Source of the DNA: Ustulina deusta
Lineage: Eukaryota; Ascomycota; Sordariomycetes; Xylariales; Xylariaceae
Length of the DNA stretch: 64,000 nt
NCBI GenBank assembly: GCA_023159155.1
Contig: JAJNNX010000061.1
Coordinates: 1-64,000, forward strand
Direction of reading: 5' to 3'
Below, piece by piece: positions 25,701 to 38,000 of this stretch. Under the pieces are notes generated by a model. The model was not told where the DNA came from, ran no database searches, and saw only the letters and a list, made by a program, of their open reading frames with translations. A program made the position numbers and the translations under genes. The number at the start of each line of letters is the position of its first letter. The first letter of the stretch is position 1.

Positions 25701-27960
25701 GTGCTATTTATATTATTATTACTAATTTTATTAAACGCTAGATTTTGTTATAATAAAAATTAATTAAGAACTCTAGCTAAAAATAATGTTCTAAATTAGC
25801 TATTTATATTAGTATTAAAACAAATATTTTTAAAAAAAAATTTGTTAAAAATAGCAATTATATTTAGGTAAGTTTATAGTTATATTAAAATAACTTAAGC
25901 TTAGGGCAAATATAGCTAAGCTTGTAATAAATATAGCTAAGCTTGTAGTAAATATAGCTAAGTCTATAGCAGATATAGCTAAGTTTATAGCAAATATGGC
26001 TAAGTTTGTAATAAATATAGCTAAGTTTGTAGCAAATATAGCTAAGTTTATAGTAAATATAACTAAATCTATAGTAAATATAACTAAGTTTATAGCAAAT
26101 ATAATTGTTTTTATAACTAAGCAAAAATTTAATACAATAAAAATTTTATTAATATTTGCTATGTTAAAAATATATAAAATATATATAAAAAAGTATTTAA
26201 TAATATTTATATAAATAAATAAAAAATAAAAGCTTAGAAAATATTTATTATTATAAATATAATAAATATTTAAAATCTATTAAAAGTTTATAAAGCGTTA
26301 GTTATTATAAAAGTAGGCTATAAAATAAAGCTTAGTGTTTAAACTATACTTGCTAAATAAAATAAAATAAACTAAGTAGTAATAAAAAAGCCAAATTATT
26401 AAATAAAAATAATTAATTAAATAGTAAATTTTATAATTAAAAATAAACACTACTAACTTTATAATAAACAAATTTTTTATTTTTTATTAAAAATTTTTAC
26501 TAATATTATATAAGCTTATAGTTAAACTTTATTTATAATATATTGCTATAGTTTTAAATATTTTTTAATAAGTATAATATTAATTAATTTATATATTAGT
26601 GCTATATTTTAAATTTTATTTGTATAATTATACTAATTAGTAAAGCTATATTTATTAATATATATAGTATTATAAATTACTAGCTATAATATAAAAATAG
26701 CAAATTTTTATTATAAACTAATATTTAAGTAGCAAATATTACTACTAAAGTTTATAATAAAGTTTGGTTAAATTTTTTTTAATATTATAGCTAATAGTTT
26801 AAAGCTATTTTTATTATTATTTATTTTTATATTATTAATAAAAAAAAAGTCTAAAAAAAAAAATTTAAAGCTATAATTTTTTTTAATTTTATATATTATA
26901 AGCTAAAAAATATATTAATAATAAAGCTATACTAAAGTTTAATAAATATAACTTTAAATAATTTATATATAAAAAAAATATGACTATTAATTTTAGCTAT
27001 AAAAATACTAGTTTTAATAGTACTATTAATATTTATAGTTCTATTTATATTTAATAAAACATTTATAATAAACCTAGCTAACCTAAACGATATATAAAAC
27101 TAATAAATGAATTTATAAAATTGTTTTAATTTATATAAAACATACTTAAATATACTAATATAATAAATATTAAAATATTTATTATTTTAAGCAAAATAAA
27201 ACATATTAAAATAAAACAAATAAAAGTTTAAATTAAAAAAATAATTTAAAAAGTAGTAATATATTTAGTAAAACTTTTAAAAATTTTGTTTATTAAAAAT
27301 AAATAAACAATAAAATTTAAAAGTAAAAAATATAAAACAAAAAATAAAGTTTAAATAAAATATTTTTATTTTTTTAAAAAATATAATTTATTTATAAATT
27401 TAATAATTTTTAATACTTTTATTATATTTAATAAAATTTTAATAAATTAGCTATAAATATTATAAAATTGTTTTTTATTAAGTTTTTTTTTTAAAAATAT
27501 AAATAAAAAAATATAATAAAATATATATTAAATTTTTAAATAATACTACTTAAAGATTTTTAATATAATTTAATAAATATATTTAAACTATTTTTATAAT
27601 TAAAATAAATAATTTTAGTTATTTATAACTTAATAATAAAGCAATAATTTAATTTATTAATTATTAACTTAGTTAGTTTTTTAATTTTAAATATAGATTT
27701 TATTAATTTTAATATTTTAGTATTTTAGAAATTATCCGATTAGTAATAACTAGAGTAGTAGTAAGATTTAAAAATAAAATTTAAAGAGTTAATTAAACTA
27801 TATAAGTTATTTTTTAATTGTTTTAGTAAGCAAAAATATTAAAACAATTATTAATTATTATATAATAAGCTATAATTAATATATTATAACATATAATATA
27901 TACTAGTTATATATTATATAAAAAAAACAATCTAAACAAAACTTAGATATAATTTGCTAA
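22709..27960. other. RIPped AT-rich block, unidentified repeat
   Basis: 5.2 kb of AT-rich sequence unlike family 1. It lacks recognisable LTRs or inverted termini inside the window. Remnant motifs with C and G survive in places, but every frame is broken. It ends at a sharp boundary near 27,960-27,980, where gene-like composition begins. It is probably one or more ruined transposons; the class cannot be decided from sequence alone. Confidence 0.55.
25904..26103. repeat. 21-bp minisatellite, about 9.5 copies
   Basis: The unit is approximately AATATAGCTAAGTTTGTAGCA repeated head to tail with a strict 21-bp period. Because 21 is divisible by three, open frames persist on both strands (a seven-residue repeat). 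This explains the short frames at 25,885-26,124 and 25,996-26,214, which are not convincing genes. Unit differences are mostly C/T and G/A. Confidence 0.85.
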
Positions 27961-28257
27961 AAAAAAAAATTCTGTTCTAACCTCTATAGGCAAAGGTTAA
28001 GCTATAGTACAGGATAAGTGGGGCTAAGTCATGTGACACGGACCCAGTTGTATGACATAACACGGTGTGGGAAGATTAACGCCAGCATGAAATTGGCATG
28101 GTTTTTGCACTCCGCTACGACAGCCTCAATTAACACGTTCATACTCGGGCAAGAGAGAGAAGACGATAGACCGCGAAGCCAATAGCTAGTTAATCGAGTT
28201 TGCTTATTTCTTGTCAAATGAATGACAATCTTGGCTATATTTTGAGGCTCTCTTTAC
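27961..28257. other. Boundary between AT block and gene island
   Basis: Composition changes within about 30 bases near 27,970. The remaining stretch is the 3' flank of the GH49 gene. I see no gene in it; the 62-residue minus-strand frame has no recognisable feature. Confidence 0.5.
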
Positions 28258-30349
28258 TCAGATGACAATGACGCTCCCGTCTGCCAAGTACTCCGGGGCA
28301 ATATTAAGCCCACCAGCATCACCAGGACCAAAATTATTCGCCGCTTGCGTAATCCGGACACCACCAACCGTGAAGTTCCTGATCACAAATCCACTCATGC
28401 TGATAGGCTGGCCGTTTCCATCCGTCCAAACAGGCAATTGGCTCCCATAGATGCCAGTTGTGCGAACGCTAAACTGGTCCAGGCTAATGTTCTCGAGCAA
28501 CACGTCTTCGTAGTTCGTCAGGGGCACGATCCGCATCAAGTTCCCTCCTATACCCTGAGCGCGGATATTTCGGAATGTCGCGTTGCGCACAGTCCGTGAC
28601 AGGTCTGCCGTGTTCGTCTCCGTCTCCAAATGCTCGTATACCTGGTTCGCGCCGATGATGCTTGGGTGGGACCCGTTGCTGCTGTAGTGCATATGGATCA
28701 CGTCAATGCCGTCTACGAGTACGTTCTCCATGTTGCGCGCCGCCCAGCCATATTGGACGATTGGCGCTGTTTTTGTCTTCCACACAACTGGAGTATGGAT
28801 GGTTAATGACTAGTTGAATGGGTTCCGGGGGGGAGCTTTAGGAATATGCAGAGCCCATAGAAACACCTAGACTAGACTCTTTCATATTTTTCTCGAGAAC
28901 TTCAATAGTGTAAATGGGGGGAAAGAAGTACTCTCGATGATACTTACCAATGTCTCGAACCGTGATATCTGACCCGTAAACCTTGATCGTGTCGTCACCG
29001 GAATGGTAGAACACGTCATGAATATCCGACCCAGAATACAGCGTCGTGCCGTCCGTCTGACCGAAGTACGCGCCGACTTGCTTGTAGTCCCATTGCGAAA
29101 TCGAGATGGTGTCTAGGTCACCCGTGAAGTCAATACTATTGAATGGAGGTGCGTTTGTCGTCACGCCCGTAAGCGTGAATGTCTGCTGCTCGCCTGACGT
29201 GCTGTATCCGCTCCAGATGCGCAGAGAATCTCCGTTCGAGCCCGAGTTTGTGTAGCCCTCAGCCGTGTTCGCTTGATACACGTATTTCTCACCCGAGAGG
29301 ACGCCGAACCCAGTCGCTTTGATGGTGCTCGCTGTTGTTGTAAATTGGATCGCGCCTTTAACGTAGGCCCCAGGTGCCAAATATACCCAGTTAACTGAGC
29401 TCGAGAGTACGAGATGCTCTGTCGCTGTCATCTCGTGCACACCTGGCATGAAATAGACGTTCGTATTGGTTGCCGATGCGAGATCCGAAACGGGCACGTC
29501 TCCGGGGTAAACCACGTAGGTCTCGGGGGCTGACATGTCGGGCACGAGCCCGGCTGTCGAGGACGGAAGTGGACTTGCGAAAATCAACAGAGCGTCGTGG
29601 GGCTCAATGCCCATGACGGCATTGTCGTCAGTGAGCTCCGAAACGTAGTATGGCGCATCAGAGACCCAGTCCTGGACGAAATCGCATTCTGTCGTGTCAC
29701 AGCTATCCCGGTATGTGTAGAGGTTATCTTGGAACTCAACAGAAAATCGAAGCCCTGTATCGCTGTAGGGAACGAAGACATAGATGTTGTTGTTGCCGTC
29801 GTCTGTCACCTCGACACCGAGGTTACGAGGGCGGATTATGACATCGGCTGCGGTTACGTTCGCGGTGCTACCTCGACGAGAGATCTTGACCCAGGCATCT
29901 GCAGTGTATAAAATCTGTGTCCAGGCCATAGTGATCCAGACCGCCGCTTCTACCGTCACGGCGTCGTCAGCGGTGGTGACCGACGATGGGTCGCCCGGTA
30001 CGACGATGTTCCCTTGGCCATTGCGAGGGATCGTCTCATATACGAACGAGTTGTAACTGGAAGACAAGAGCGTCAGTGCCCTCGAACCCGGTAACCCTTC
30101 AAATGGCGGCAATACGTACTAGGTCTCGCTTGAATCCGCAGTCGATTTCACCCAGGCCGAGTAAACGTGAGACTGACGCACATTTCCATGCTGCACGGGC
30201 GTCTCATAATTGGTCTCACCCGTATTGTGCCACCAAGTCTTCAAACTGTCTATATCGGCGGTTTCGTTACCTGGTGCCGTAACGTCTGCCACGACGGTGC
30301 CTATCAACGGCGAAGCCGCGATGAAGAAGGCTAGGCATCGCATCCACAT
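28258..30349 (-). CDS. GH49 glycoside hydrolase (dextranase/isopullulanase-like)
   Basis: A secreted glycanase predicted to cut alpha-glucans (dextran or pullulan). Exons are 30,349-30,120, 30,056-28,948 and 28,787-28,258; introns use GTACGT...CAG (63 bp) and GTAAGT...CAG (160 bp), and both joins keep frame, giving 622 residues. An upstream ATG at 30,400 would add 17 residues, but the start at 30,349 puts a hydrophobic signal peptide (residues 1-21) at the N-terminus. The N-terminal part has the family's WWHNTGE and NVRQSHVYS motifs, followed by a right-handed beta-helix. The GH49 catalytic acids correspond to Asp412 (GQTDG) and Asp431-Asp432 (SGDDT), with the 19-residue spacing known from isopullulanase. 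Known members are about 560-640 residues. The gene ends about 300 bp from the RIPped block yet appears intact. Substrate preference cannot be decided. Confidence 0.87.
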
Positions 30350-30400
30350 AGCAAGCAATAACGGTTCCGTGAGAAATGCAGCAGCAGCTCGGGACACCAA

Positions 30401-31553
30401 TGGCTCCTCTGCTCAACCTATCGACTAGGTTAGCCGATTTGCTCGTCTATATATGTCCACGAACAGGAGGCGCTAAAGGCCATTCCTAAATGCCAGAGAG
30501 ACATGGAAGAGCACAAAACTGATTAACCGTCAGAGATATAATTGGAGTCTAGGTAGCTTCGAGGAGCTAGTCATGTTTTATCGGCGATTCTCTCGGAGGA
30601 GAGAGTCACGCTCATGCATCATGGCAAGAATACTGCCACATTAGGTAGGTAGCGCTCAGATACTTGGCACTGTCCATGGCTTCTAACCTAGGTTCATCAG
30701 GGATCTTGACAGATCAGAAAACACTTCCAGGATGCTTATTACTAGACTCGAAACCACTATGGAAATATGGCCCGCTTTTTCGTGTTATTCTATAGGCGCT
30801 TCACACATGATTAGGCCCACAGTAACCTTTTTCTCAGTACACTACCGGTAGCTCGAACCTGCGACTGGGCGGACATCTTAGCTCGCTGTCCCGAATCCCG
30901 CCCCGAGTTTCCCGACCTGAAGAGCGGCAATGCGCACCCAAAGCTAAACCCAACATGGTAACCACCCTACATATACCGCCAAAGGTGCGTGCAACCTTTG
31001 GGGTAGGTAGGTATGCAGGGAGGCCGATGCGAAATGATTTTCTTTGTCCTAGGTATCTATATATATTTTTCGATTTAGACCGCCGTTCTCTTTTCGCTGC
31101 GAATCCATCGTCCGTTTTATCATCGGCATAGACTGCGCATTCTCTTGCATATTGAAGTGGAGCGGATGAGTTGTGTGGCTGAAAGGAGACACTAAAAGCC
31201 ACTAGGTGGCTGGACAAATAAAAAGGGGAGGGGGGGGAGGGCGGCAGCCGTTAGACTCTATTCTCACTTATCGCGTGCAATTACATGATACTTCCTCTTA
31301 ATCACTTGATTCCCCAAATAAAACTATATGTATATTGCGCTAGGAAGTGTAGGGACAGCCTATCTCCTAGTGCAAGGGCAAGGTAAGTACCCATATACGT
31401 GAGCCTCCTCACATTGCCCACTTCAATGTTAGCCGCGTGGTAGACTGCCTAGGTGTTCTTCAGGGCATATCGGATTGTTAAATGAATACCTGCCTATTCT
31501 TAGCGTCACGGTCAGGCTAGCATTTGGTTGTGTGTTCTGGTATGATAAACGCT
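30401..31553. other. Intergenic region with a dispersed repeat
   Basis: This lies upstream of the GH49 gene and downstream of the helicase gene. It holds the promoter of the GH49 gene and part of a dispersed repeat (31,295-31,430). A 127-residue minus-strand frame (30,834-31,217) has low-complexity, family-less content and is not called. A G-rich run occurs at about 31,224-31,240. Confidence 0.5.
31295..31430. repeat. Dispersed repeat, copy 1
   Basis: It shares TGATTCCCCAA, CTAGGAAGTGTAGG, GCCTATCTC and TTGCCC(A/G)CTTCA in the same order with a second copy that is split between 43,553-43,590 and 55,852-55,965. Identity is roughly three quarters by eye. Its class is unknown; termini were not resolved. 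Confidence 0.55.
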
Positions 31554-34500
31554 TCATTTCCCGTCTAAATATTGGGATTGGGCCGTCTGGGGTAGTAGCT
31601 CGATGAGAAGCTGCTTCTTCCCTCTCACTGAGGCGACAGACTGGGTTAATCATCAGTTAGAGAAAATTCCCGTACGGTAATTCCTTAGTTAGTTTATGCA
31701 AGGTAAGTCAGGATGACATACTTCTTCAATGGAATCTTTCATCACATAACGCATGGTTACCACACGGCGACGCTGGCCCATCCTGTGCACCCTAGATAGT
31801 GCTTGCTCCTCAATGGCCGGATTCCACTGGGGCTCGAGAAGATGGGCCCGAGAGGCGATCGTTAGATCGAGCCTGGTAATATCTATTAGTCCTGGGTATT
31901 GAATGTTTTTTTAGGGAAGGAAACTCGCCCAACACCACCGCAAGAAATGGTCACCAGGATCACCTTGATCCCCTCGTCTTCTCTGAACTCCTGAATCGTC
32001 CGCTCCCTGTTAGACAACGAGATGGTCCCGTCGATACGCACACAGCGGATCCCAGCGGCGGTAAGCGCTTTCTGGGCCACTGTGAGGCTGGTCGCCCAGA
32101 AGGAAAATACCACGCTGGGGTTGGTGTGTGAGCGATTGACCTTGGCTCATTCATCAATAAGTATGCAAACTCACCTTTTTTCTGGTAGGCAGCTTAGTAT
32201 TTCCTGGACAAGCGCGCGAATCTTGCTTGTTTCCGTCGGGCAGATATCTGGCGGCAGTGGGTCGTTTCTGGCCTCCTGCACCATCTCCGGGAATAGCGGG
32301 TGAAGCACACAGCGAGATTTCTGGCAACATGAGAATCCCCTAGTCGTCTGATAATTGACCAAGACTGCGCAGCTGCTACAGTATAATTTGCAACACTCAG
32401 AGTAGTAGGCGTATGGTGAGTTGCCCGCGGTGCTTGGTATATCGGGAGCGTCAATAATTTGATAACACACGACGCAATCCGTGCCTCCCAACGCCACCTT
32501 CGAAGTCACTAATGTCTCAGCTGAGGTTTTCCTTTCAGATCTGTTTGCAACTATCTGTCCACCCACAACGGGAATCGTTGTTATCGAACACACACCCAGG
32601 TTACAAAACAGCCGTAGCTTATTGATCAGCTGTATCGTGCTCATAGATATATGCACCTCCGCGGAATATGATACCATATCATTTGGAAGTTCTTGCAGCG
32701 AATTCTCGATTTTCAGATACTCCCGCCTCTCCTCAGCGGAGAACTCTACTGCTTTGACGAGATCTTGTCGAGGCGGAAGAACAATAACGCTCGTAGGGCG
32801 TCGGATCATGATTGGCCGACAGAGAGCCTTCAATCTCCTGGCACCTTCTTCTATGTCCCCCCGTCGAAAGAATTCGATGATGTCTTGGTCGAACAACTTG
32901 GCATTGTCGTATGGTGGGAAACGGAGATACCTCAGAAGACCACCGATATCTGCGAAGCTGTTTTGAATCGGCGTGCCTGTAATTGCCCAGCGAGAGATCG
33001 CCCTGAGTTCCGAGATGGCGGAAGAAGTAGTCGTCCTATTTCTAATGATATGCGCTGAGATGATTTAGTCAGCCAACACGAGAAATCCTAGAAGCTAATG
33101 AAGTGGTAGGCTGACCTTCGTCGAGGATGATTCTGCGCCACTGACGTCCGAAGAGAATACTGTCACGCCTGCACTTAGATTTATATTCTGCTTAGACAGT
33201 TTGGTAGGTGGTGAGCACCACATCGGGGCATGCCGAACTCGTATTACCGGTGAGGCGGCTTTTCCTATGATGCCTCCCCCAAGAGAGGGCCGAGGGATGC
33301 AAATGACTACGAATACGCAATTAGCAAAGTTGAACTGACCAACAGTGAGTAAGTCCTACGAGCCCAATTGATATTCCCAGACGCTGATGACTGGCATTAA
33401 TGTTAGCGCCGAAAATGAAAGCCAATGCGCTTTACAACTTACGAGGCAGAGGCACCACAACGAGTGTGGTCATGTGGGAATTAGCAGTTGAACCGTAATG
33501 AGGTTCCTGCGGCTGCTGCTGAAGCTCCCTGTCGGCAACGATGAGGGATATCATTTGTAGCGTCTTGCCGAGCCCCATCTCATCGGCAAGGATACCTCCA
33601 TTCCAGACGGGCGGGGGTGTGCTTTGATAAGAACCAGTAATGTCATTAATATAACTGGACTTGTCAGAAGGCTAAATATCGAATAATCTGAGGCGATGGA
33701 CCTACGTTGAAGACCCATCTATCAGAGTCCTTGCCTGCCAGACATGCTTGGTATTCTCCGAGTGTTCACGCATGATAAAAAACCACAGGGCTTGCTTCTG
33801 GTGCCTAAGGAATAAGTACTATGTCGCCACGCAGCAAGGAATCATCTGAAGTCTAATAACCTACCGATGAAGCTCGGTCTTCAGCGCCCCCGGCTGTGAC
33901 CACTCAGGTAGGTCCCCTGTCGTCTTCAGGGCTTGTAGAGAGTTCGACAAGGTAAATTTGTTGTGGCCTACCTCGGGACTCTGCAGCTCGAACGTCATCC
34001 GTGGGGTTTCGAATAATGTAGATAGGCAATGGGGGTTCTTGTAGGGCACGTTATGCTCGCAGCCGAAGGGATCCTGGAGAACATAATCACATCGGTCTAG
34101 AAACTCCCCAGCGTCATCGCTCAGATCTTCCGACCCGTATATTATGGCAGAAGCCAGTGCAACCGGCCTCGCCCGTTGGTTTCGATATCCCTGGCACGCA
34201 ACCGTCTTGAGCATGAACTGGATCTCTACATGGTCTTCGTTATGGAGCTTGAACAGACACTGCAAAGCTCTATCTTCAAGCTTACCCACACAAGCCCCAT
34301 CCGAACTTCGTTGTACAATCCCAGTCTCGTTGAGGTATGCGGAAACAAGTGTAGGGCTGTTTATAACGGCGGCCGTCGCAGTAGCTAGGATTGGCAGGTT
34401 TTCGAGCTGCAAGACACCGATGATCAGTTTCAGCTGGCGGGAAGCAAATACAAATGCGACTAATCCTACCATTCCGTAGCAAACACGAGTTGGACCCGCC

Positions 34501-34691
34501 AAGTTGTCGGCCTCGATTAACGCTGCCTCACCGACACGGGAAGTCACCTCAGCTGAGAGACCATTGCGCGCTCCATAATCGTGATCAATTTCGCTTCTTG
34601 CGCAGGCTAAGGGATCTAATCCATTCGGGGTGATTTCCGTGATCTCAGGATAGTCGAGTCGTCGTCGTTTCCACTGGCGCCTGTCTTCCAT
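31554..34691 (-). pseudogene. SNF2/Rad5-like helicase with one in-frame stop
   Basis: An SNF2-family DNA translocase of the Rad5/HLTF type. Nine exons keep frame throughout: 34,691-33,865; 33,804-33,706; 33,654-33,443; 33,390-33,360; 33,306-33,116; 33,054-32,175; 32,114-31,929; 31,872-31,722; 31,640-31,554 (888 codons). Introns are 51-82 bp; the seventh is GC-AG (GCGAGT donor). Visible motifs are DEMGLGKT (about 333-340), LTTYQT (Ia/Ib region), DEAH at 452-455 split by an intron, ITGTPIQN (motif III), a degenerate RING from Cys647 with the usual His replaced by Lys (ECCKLYCSSC), VRIDGTIS, and VHRMGQRR (motif VI). One codon breaks it: TAA at 33,192-33,194 (codon 428), just before DEAH, where CAA would fit. 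Everything else looks functional, so the lesion is recent, or a sequencing error. Expected role is chromatin or DNA-repair remodelling in the nucleus. Confidence 0.8.
33192..33194 (-). other. In-frame TAA in the helicase gene
   Basis: The minus strand reads ACT GTC TAA GCA GAA TAT. The frame is fixed by downstream DEAH and upstream LTTYQT on the same exon. A CAA-to-TAA change is a CpA-to-TpA transition, the RIP signature. No 40-60-bp intron can remove it. Confidence 0.7.
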
Positions 34692-35072
34692 GAGGCGCCA
34701 TACTCCCTGACGAGAGCGAGCGTGAGGGAGGGGCGATTGATTGAACCAATATAGGTACGATACGACACAAAAAAACAGAGCCTGTAGCTATGCAAGTCGA
34801 ATTTGTTCGAGTTTCGTTTGAAGAGAAGTGTCTAGAGTCAACGCGAAAGAAAAGTCCTCCGGCTGGCCAGAGCCGAACCGCCGAACCCCCGCCACGTCAC
34901 AGCCACCTGCATAGCCCCCTAAAGTGCCGTTCGCAAGGCATTACTGTCGCGGACACCCCCTCATTACTCCCGTCGCTACACCGCTCGCATGTAGACATAC
35001 TTTTTTCTTGTTCCCTCTCGGTGCTTGATACAACACTCGCGCAATTAGAGCATTGAACTCTTGACGAGCGAC
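34692..35072. promoter_or_regulatory. Divergent promoter of helicase and NLR genes
   Basis: 381 bp separate the two start codons, which point away from each other. It contains an AT-rich AATATAGGTACGATACGAC stretch near the helicase side and pyrimidine-rich tracts near the NLR start (TTTTTTCTTGTTCCCTCTC at about 35,000). The plus-strand 88-residue frame inside is not a gene. Co-regulation of the pair is possible but not shown. Confidence 0.45.
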
Positions 35073-38000
35073 ATGTCTAGTGCGCCTTCAGCAGGAGCGG
35101 CGTTGGTCATTACGGAGGCTGTTGAGCGGTTTAGAGATTCAGTGAGCCCGGGTGATCAGGCGCAAATCGAGGGCACGGAGCTGAAGGACGTGGTTCATGC
35201 TTTGCTTAGTATCCAACAAGACCTCCAACAGAGGCGAGAGAACCGGAACCTGCGCAAGTTGTATCCCTTCGTGCAGGGGCTAGAACGGTATTCCGGGGCT
35301 ATTGACACTCTCAGCAATGGTCTAAGTCCATATTTACCCTGGATATGGGTCAGGAAATGCTCTTTCAAGACGTGCATTTGAAAATGATGGCTAACAGGGC
35401 GATCAGGCACCTATCAAATTGATGTTGCGAGTATGGCCTGACTTGTCTGTTTTATGTCATGTATTTGCTGCTGACTAGGAGAAGATCACGTCGGACTATC
35501 TCAACGCATTTGACAAGCTTATTGATGCATATGGGCGCATCGCCGAGACTATGCCTCGGCTGAAGAGCCTCAGCGACGCATTCAAGGAGAACCCTGCACT
35601 TCTTACTAAGCTGGCTCTCTACTATGTCGACATACTTGAGTTCCACCGCCGTGCCTATAAGTTTGTGAGAAGAAAGTGTAGGTATCTTGATAATTAACTC
35701 TTGGTCCACCTCCTTCAGCTCACTCGCAAACTAGCATGGAAGTTTTTTTTCAACACCACGTGGGCCAACTTCGACTTTCGATTCAACTCTATCCTAGCCA
35801 GTATGGCCAAACACAGCGAGGCCATCGACCAGGAAGCGGCCACGATTGACATTATCGAGGCGAAGCAATGGCGTGAAAAATTGGCGTCTCAGGTGGCCAC
35901 CAGAGAGAAGGACCGGCTTGACCGACGGCGGCAGTCGGTCATCGCCTGGCTCGCTCTCGAACAGCTCCCGCATGACGATAATCGTGAAAAGCTGCTGAGG
36001 GATTGCCTAAAAGGGAGCTGCGACTGGGTGTTGAAGCAGGAGAAAGTGGCTTCGTGGGTTAAGATCGATTCGAGGCTACCAGTGGTTTGGCTACACGGCA
36101 AGCCAGGTGCAGGCAAGTCCGTAAATTTTGATCCGAATTCATAGCATATTAACCCCTATGCCCAGGAAAAAGTGTAATTTGCGCCAGCTTGATCGATTTA
36201 CTAGAAGACAGCGGTATCACTACTTTCTCCTACTTTTGCAAATATCACCAAGATGACACGTCGTCACAAATCCTGAGGACGCTGGTACTGAAGATTATAG
36301 AAAGCAGCCCCGACTTTTCAACCATAGTGTTCACAGAATTCGTTCAAAAATACCGCGAACCTTCCCTCAGAATCCTCCAGACTATGCTCATGGGGTCCGG
36401 GGACAAGCCGGGCTTGCTGCACGGGATCCCGGCCTGTCGCATCGTTATCGACGGGCTTGATGAATGCAACCCAAAAGAGCGAAAGTGCATTGTTGAGGAT
36501 CTCCTCAAACTTGTTTCGGTTAACTCTAGGGGTGGTAACTGTAAACTACTGATAAGTAGTCGCGATGTCCCCGAAATATCTCTCGCTGTGCAAAAAAAAC
36601 GGAGGGATGTCGGTGTAATTTCGCTATCCAACGAGCGTGACTCTTTAGACCATACGATTCAATTATTCGTAGAGAACCGGCTGAGAGATTTCGTCGAAGA
36701 AAGGGAATCCCTTCAGATCGGGCACGAGGTCGTCGAGGATATTGTGCACATCATGGCGGACAAGGCTGACGGTACGAGCTCTTGAGGTTCAGTTAACAGT
36801 TATCAATCGCAAGCTAACTTGTTGAAGGCATGTTCCTCTGGGCAAAGCTGGTGCTTGATTCTCTCTCAGAAGTAGATAGCATAAGGGAGCTTCATGCAGC
36901 CATCACATCAATGCCAAGAGAGCTGCCTCAGCTGTACGCTAGAATTCTCGAAGCTTTTGCTAGAGATGGCAGGACGGACAAAGTGATGAGGATTTTAGCG
37001 TGGCTTACTTTCGTAAAGCGCCCACTCAAACGCCATGAGCTTCTCCATGGCGTAAGCATCACGCCTGAAACACCCATTCTAAACAAATGGGACATATTAG
37101 ACGCGAGCGCCATCGATAAGTGCAAGCCACTAGTAGAAGAGCTTTCCGATGGCAGTATCGCATTAATACACTTCACCGTGGAAGAGTGAGTCTCTTTGAA
37201 AACCCCTTTTAGTCTCGAAAACTTTACGCAGGCTGATATTTACCTCCAAGATACCTTCGAACGGATTGTTCAACACAGCGTCTCGACTCCGCGATCTGGG
37301 AAGAGACCCTCGCTTTCGCCTGCGTAACCGTGCTAAAGGACAGCCTTTGTCTTCTCGACCCAGAATTTCCCAAACTCAGCCAGCTTCTGCGAATTCTAAG
37401 CGGGTCATTCGCACTTCTATTCTACGCGATTGACTTTTGGCTCGACCACGTCCTAGTCTGTGCAAGTATTGCACGCCTGCCCGAGGAGTCCTCATTGGGG
37501 CAGGCTCTGACCTCTCTCGAACTACTTCATAACCAATTGTGCACAATTTTGAGACCTAATGCCTCAAGCAAGGCTAACCTCAGCACACTTGTCCCAATTG
37601 ATCGTCGTTTGGACGCACTGTCCCACCTTTCAGTTCATTCCTTATGCACTTCACTCCTCGCATTTCGGGCAGATTGCCAAGACAAGTCGGCAAGCAACGG
37701 CGAAGGTAAATTCATCGTATTTCTTCAGGGCCCGGTTCTCTTTAAATTAACTCCAGAATATGACACTTCCCAAAGACGCATGAGCTGACTATTACTCTCC
37801 AGAGTTTGAAGGCCTCACCTTAGAGCAAGACTCAACTCTCTTCAGCACCTTATCTGTACGATTCCGTGAAAGTGTAAGCCAGCTTCTGTCCGAATCTTTT
37901 ACCAGCAATGGCATTTCCAGAGATCAACTCGATCGTTTTCGAAAACAATATCTTCAGTCTTCCTTCCGCTGTCGCTTCGCGCCATGCACAAGGGCCTCTC

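Noticed and set aside
25885..26214. Two short frames on opposite strands
   Set aside because: They exist only because the 21-bp minisatellite has a period divisible by three.
30834..31217. 127-residue minus-strand frame
   Set aside because: No domain, arginine-rich low complexity, overlaps no conserved feature; a GGTTCGAGC box inside does not form a convincing tRNA.
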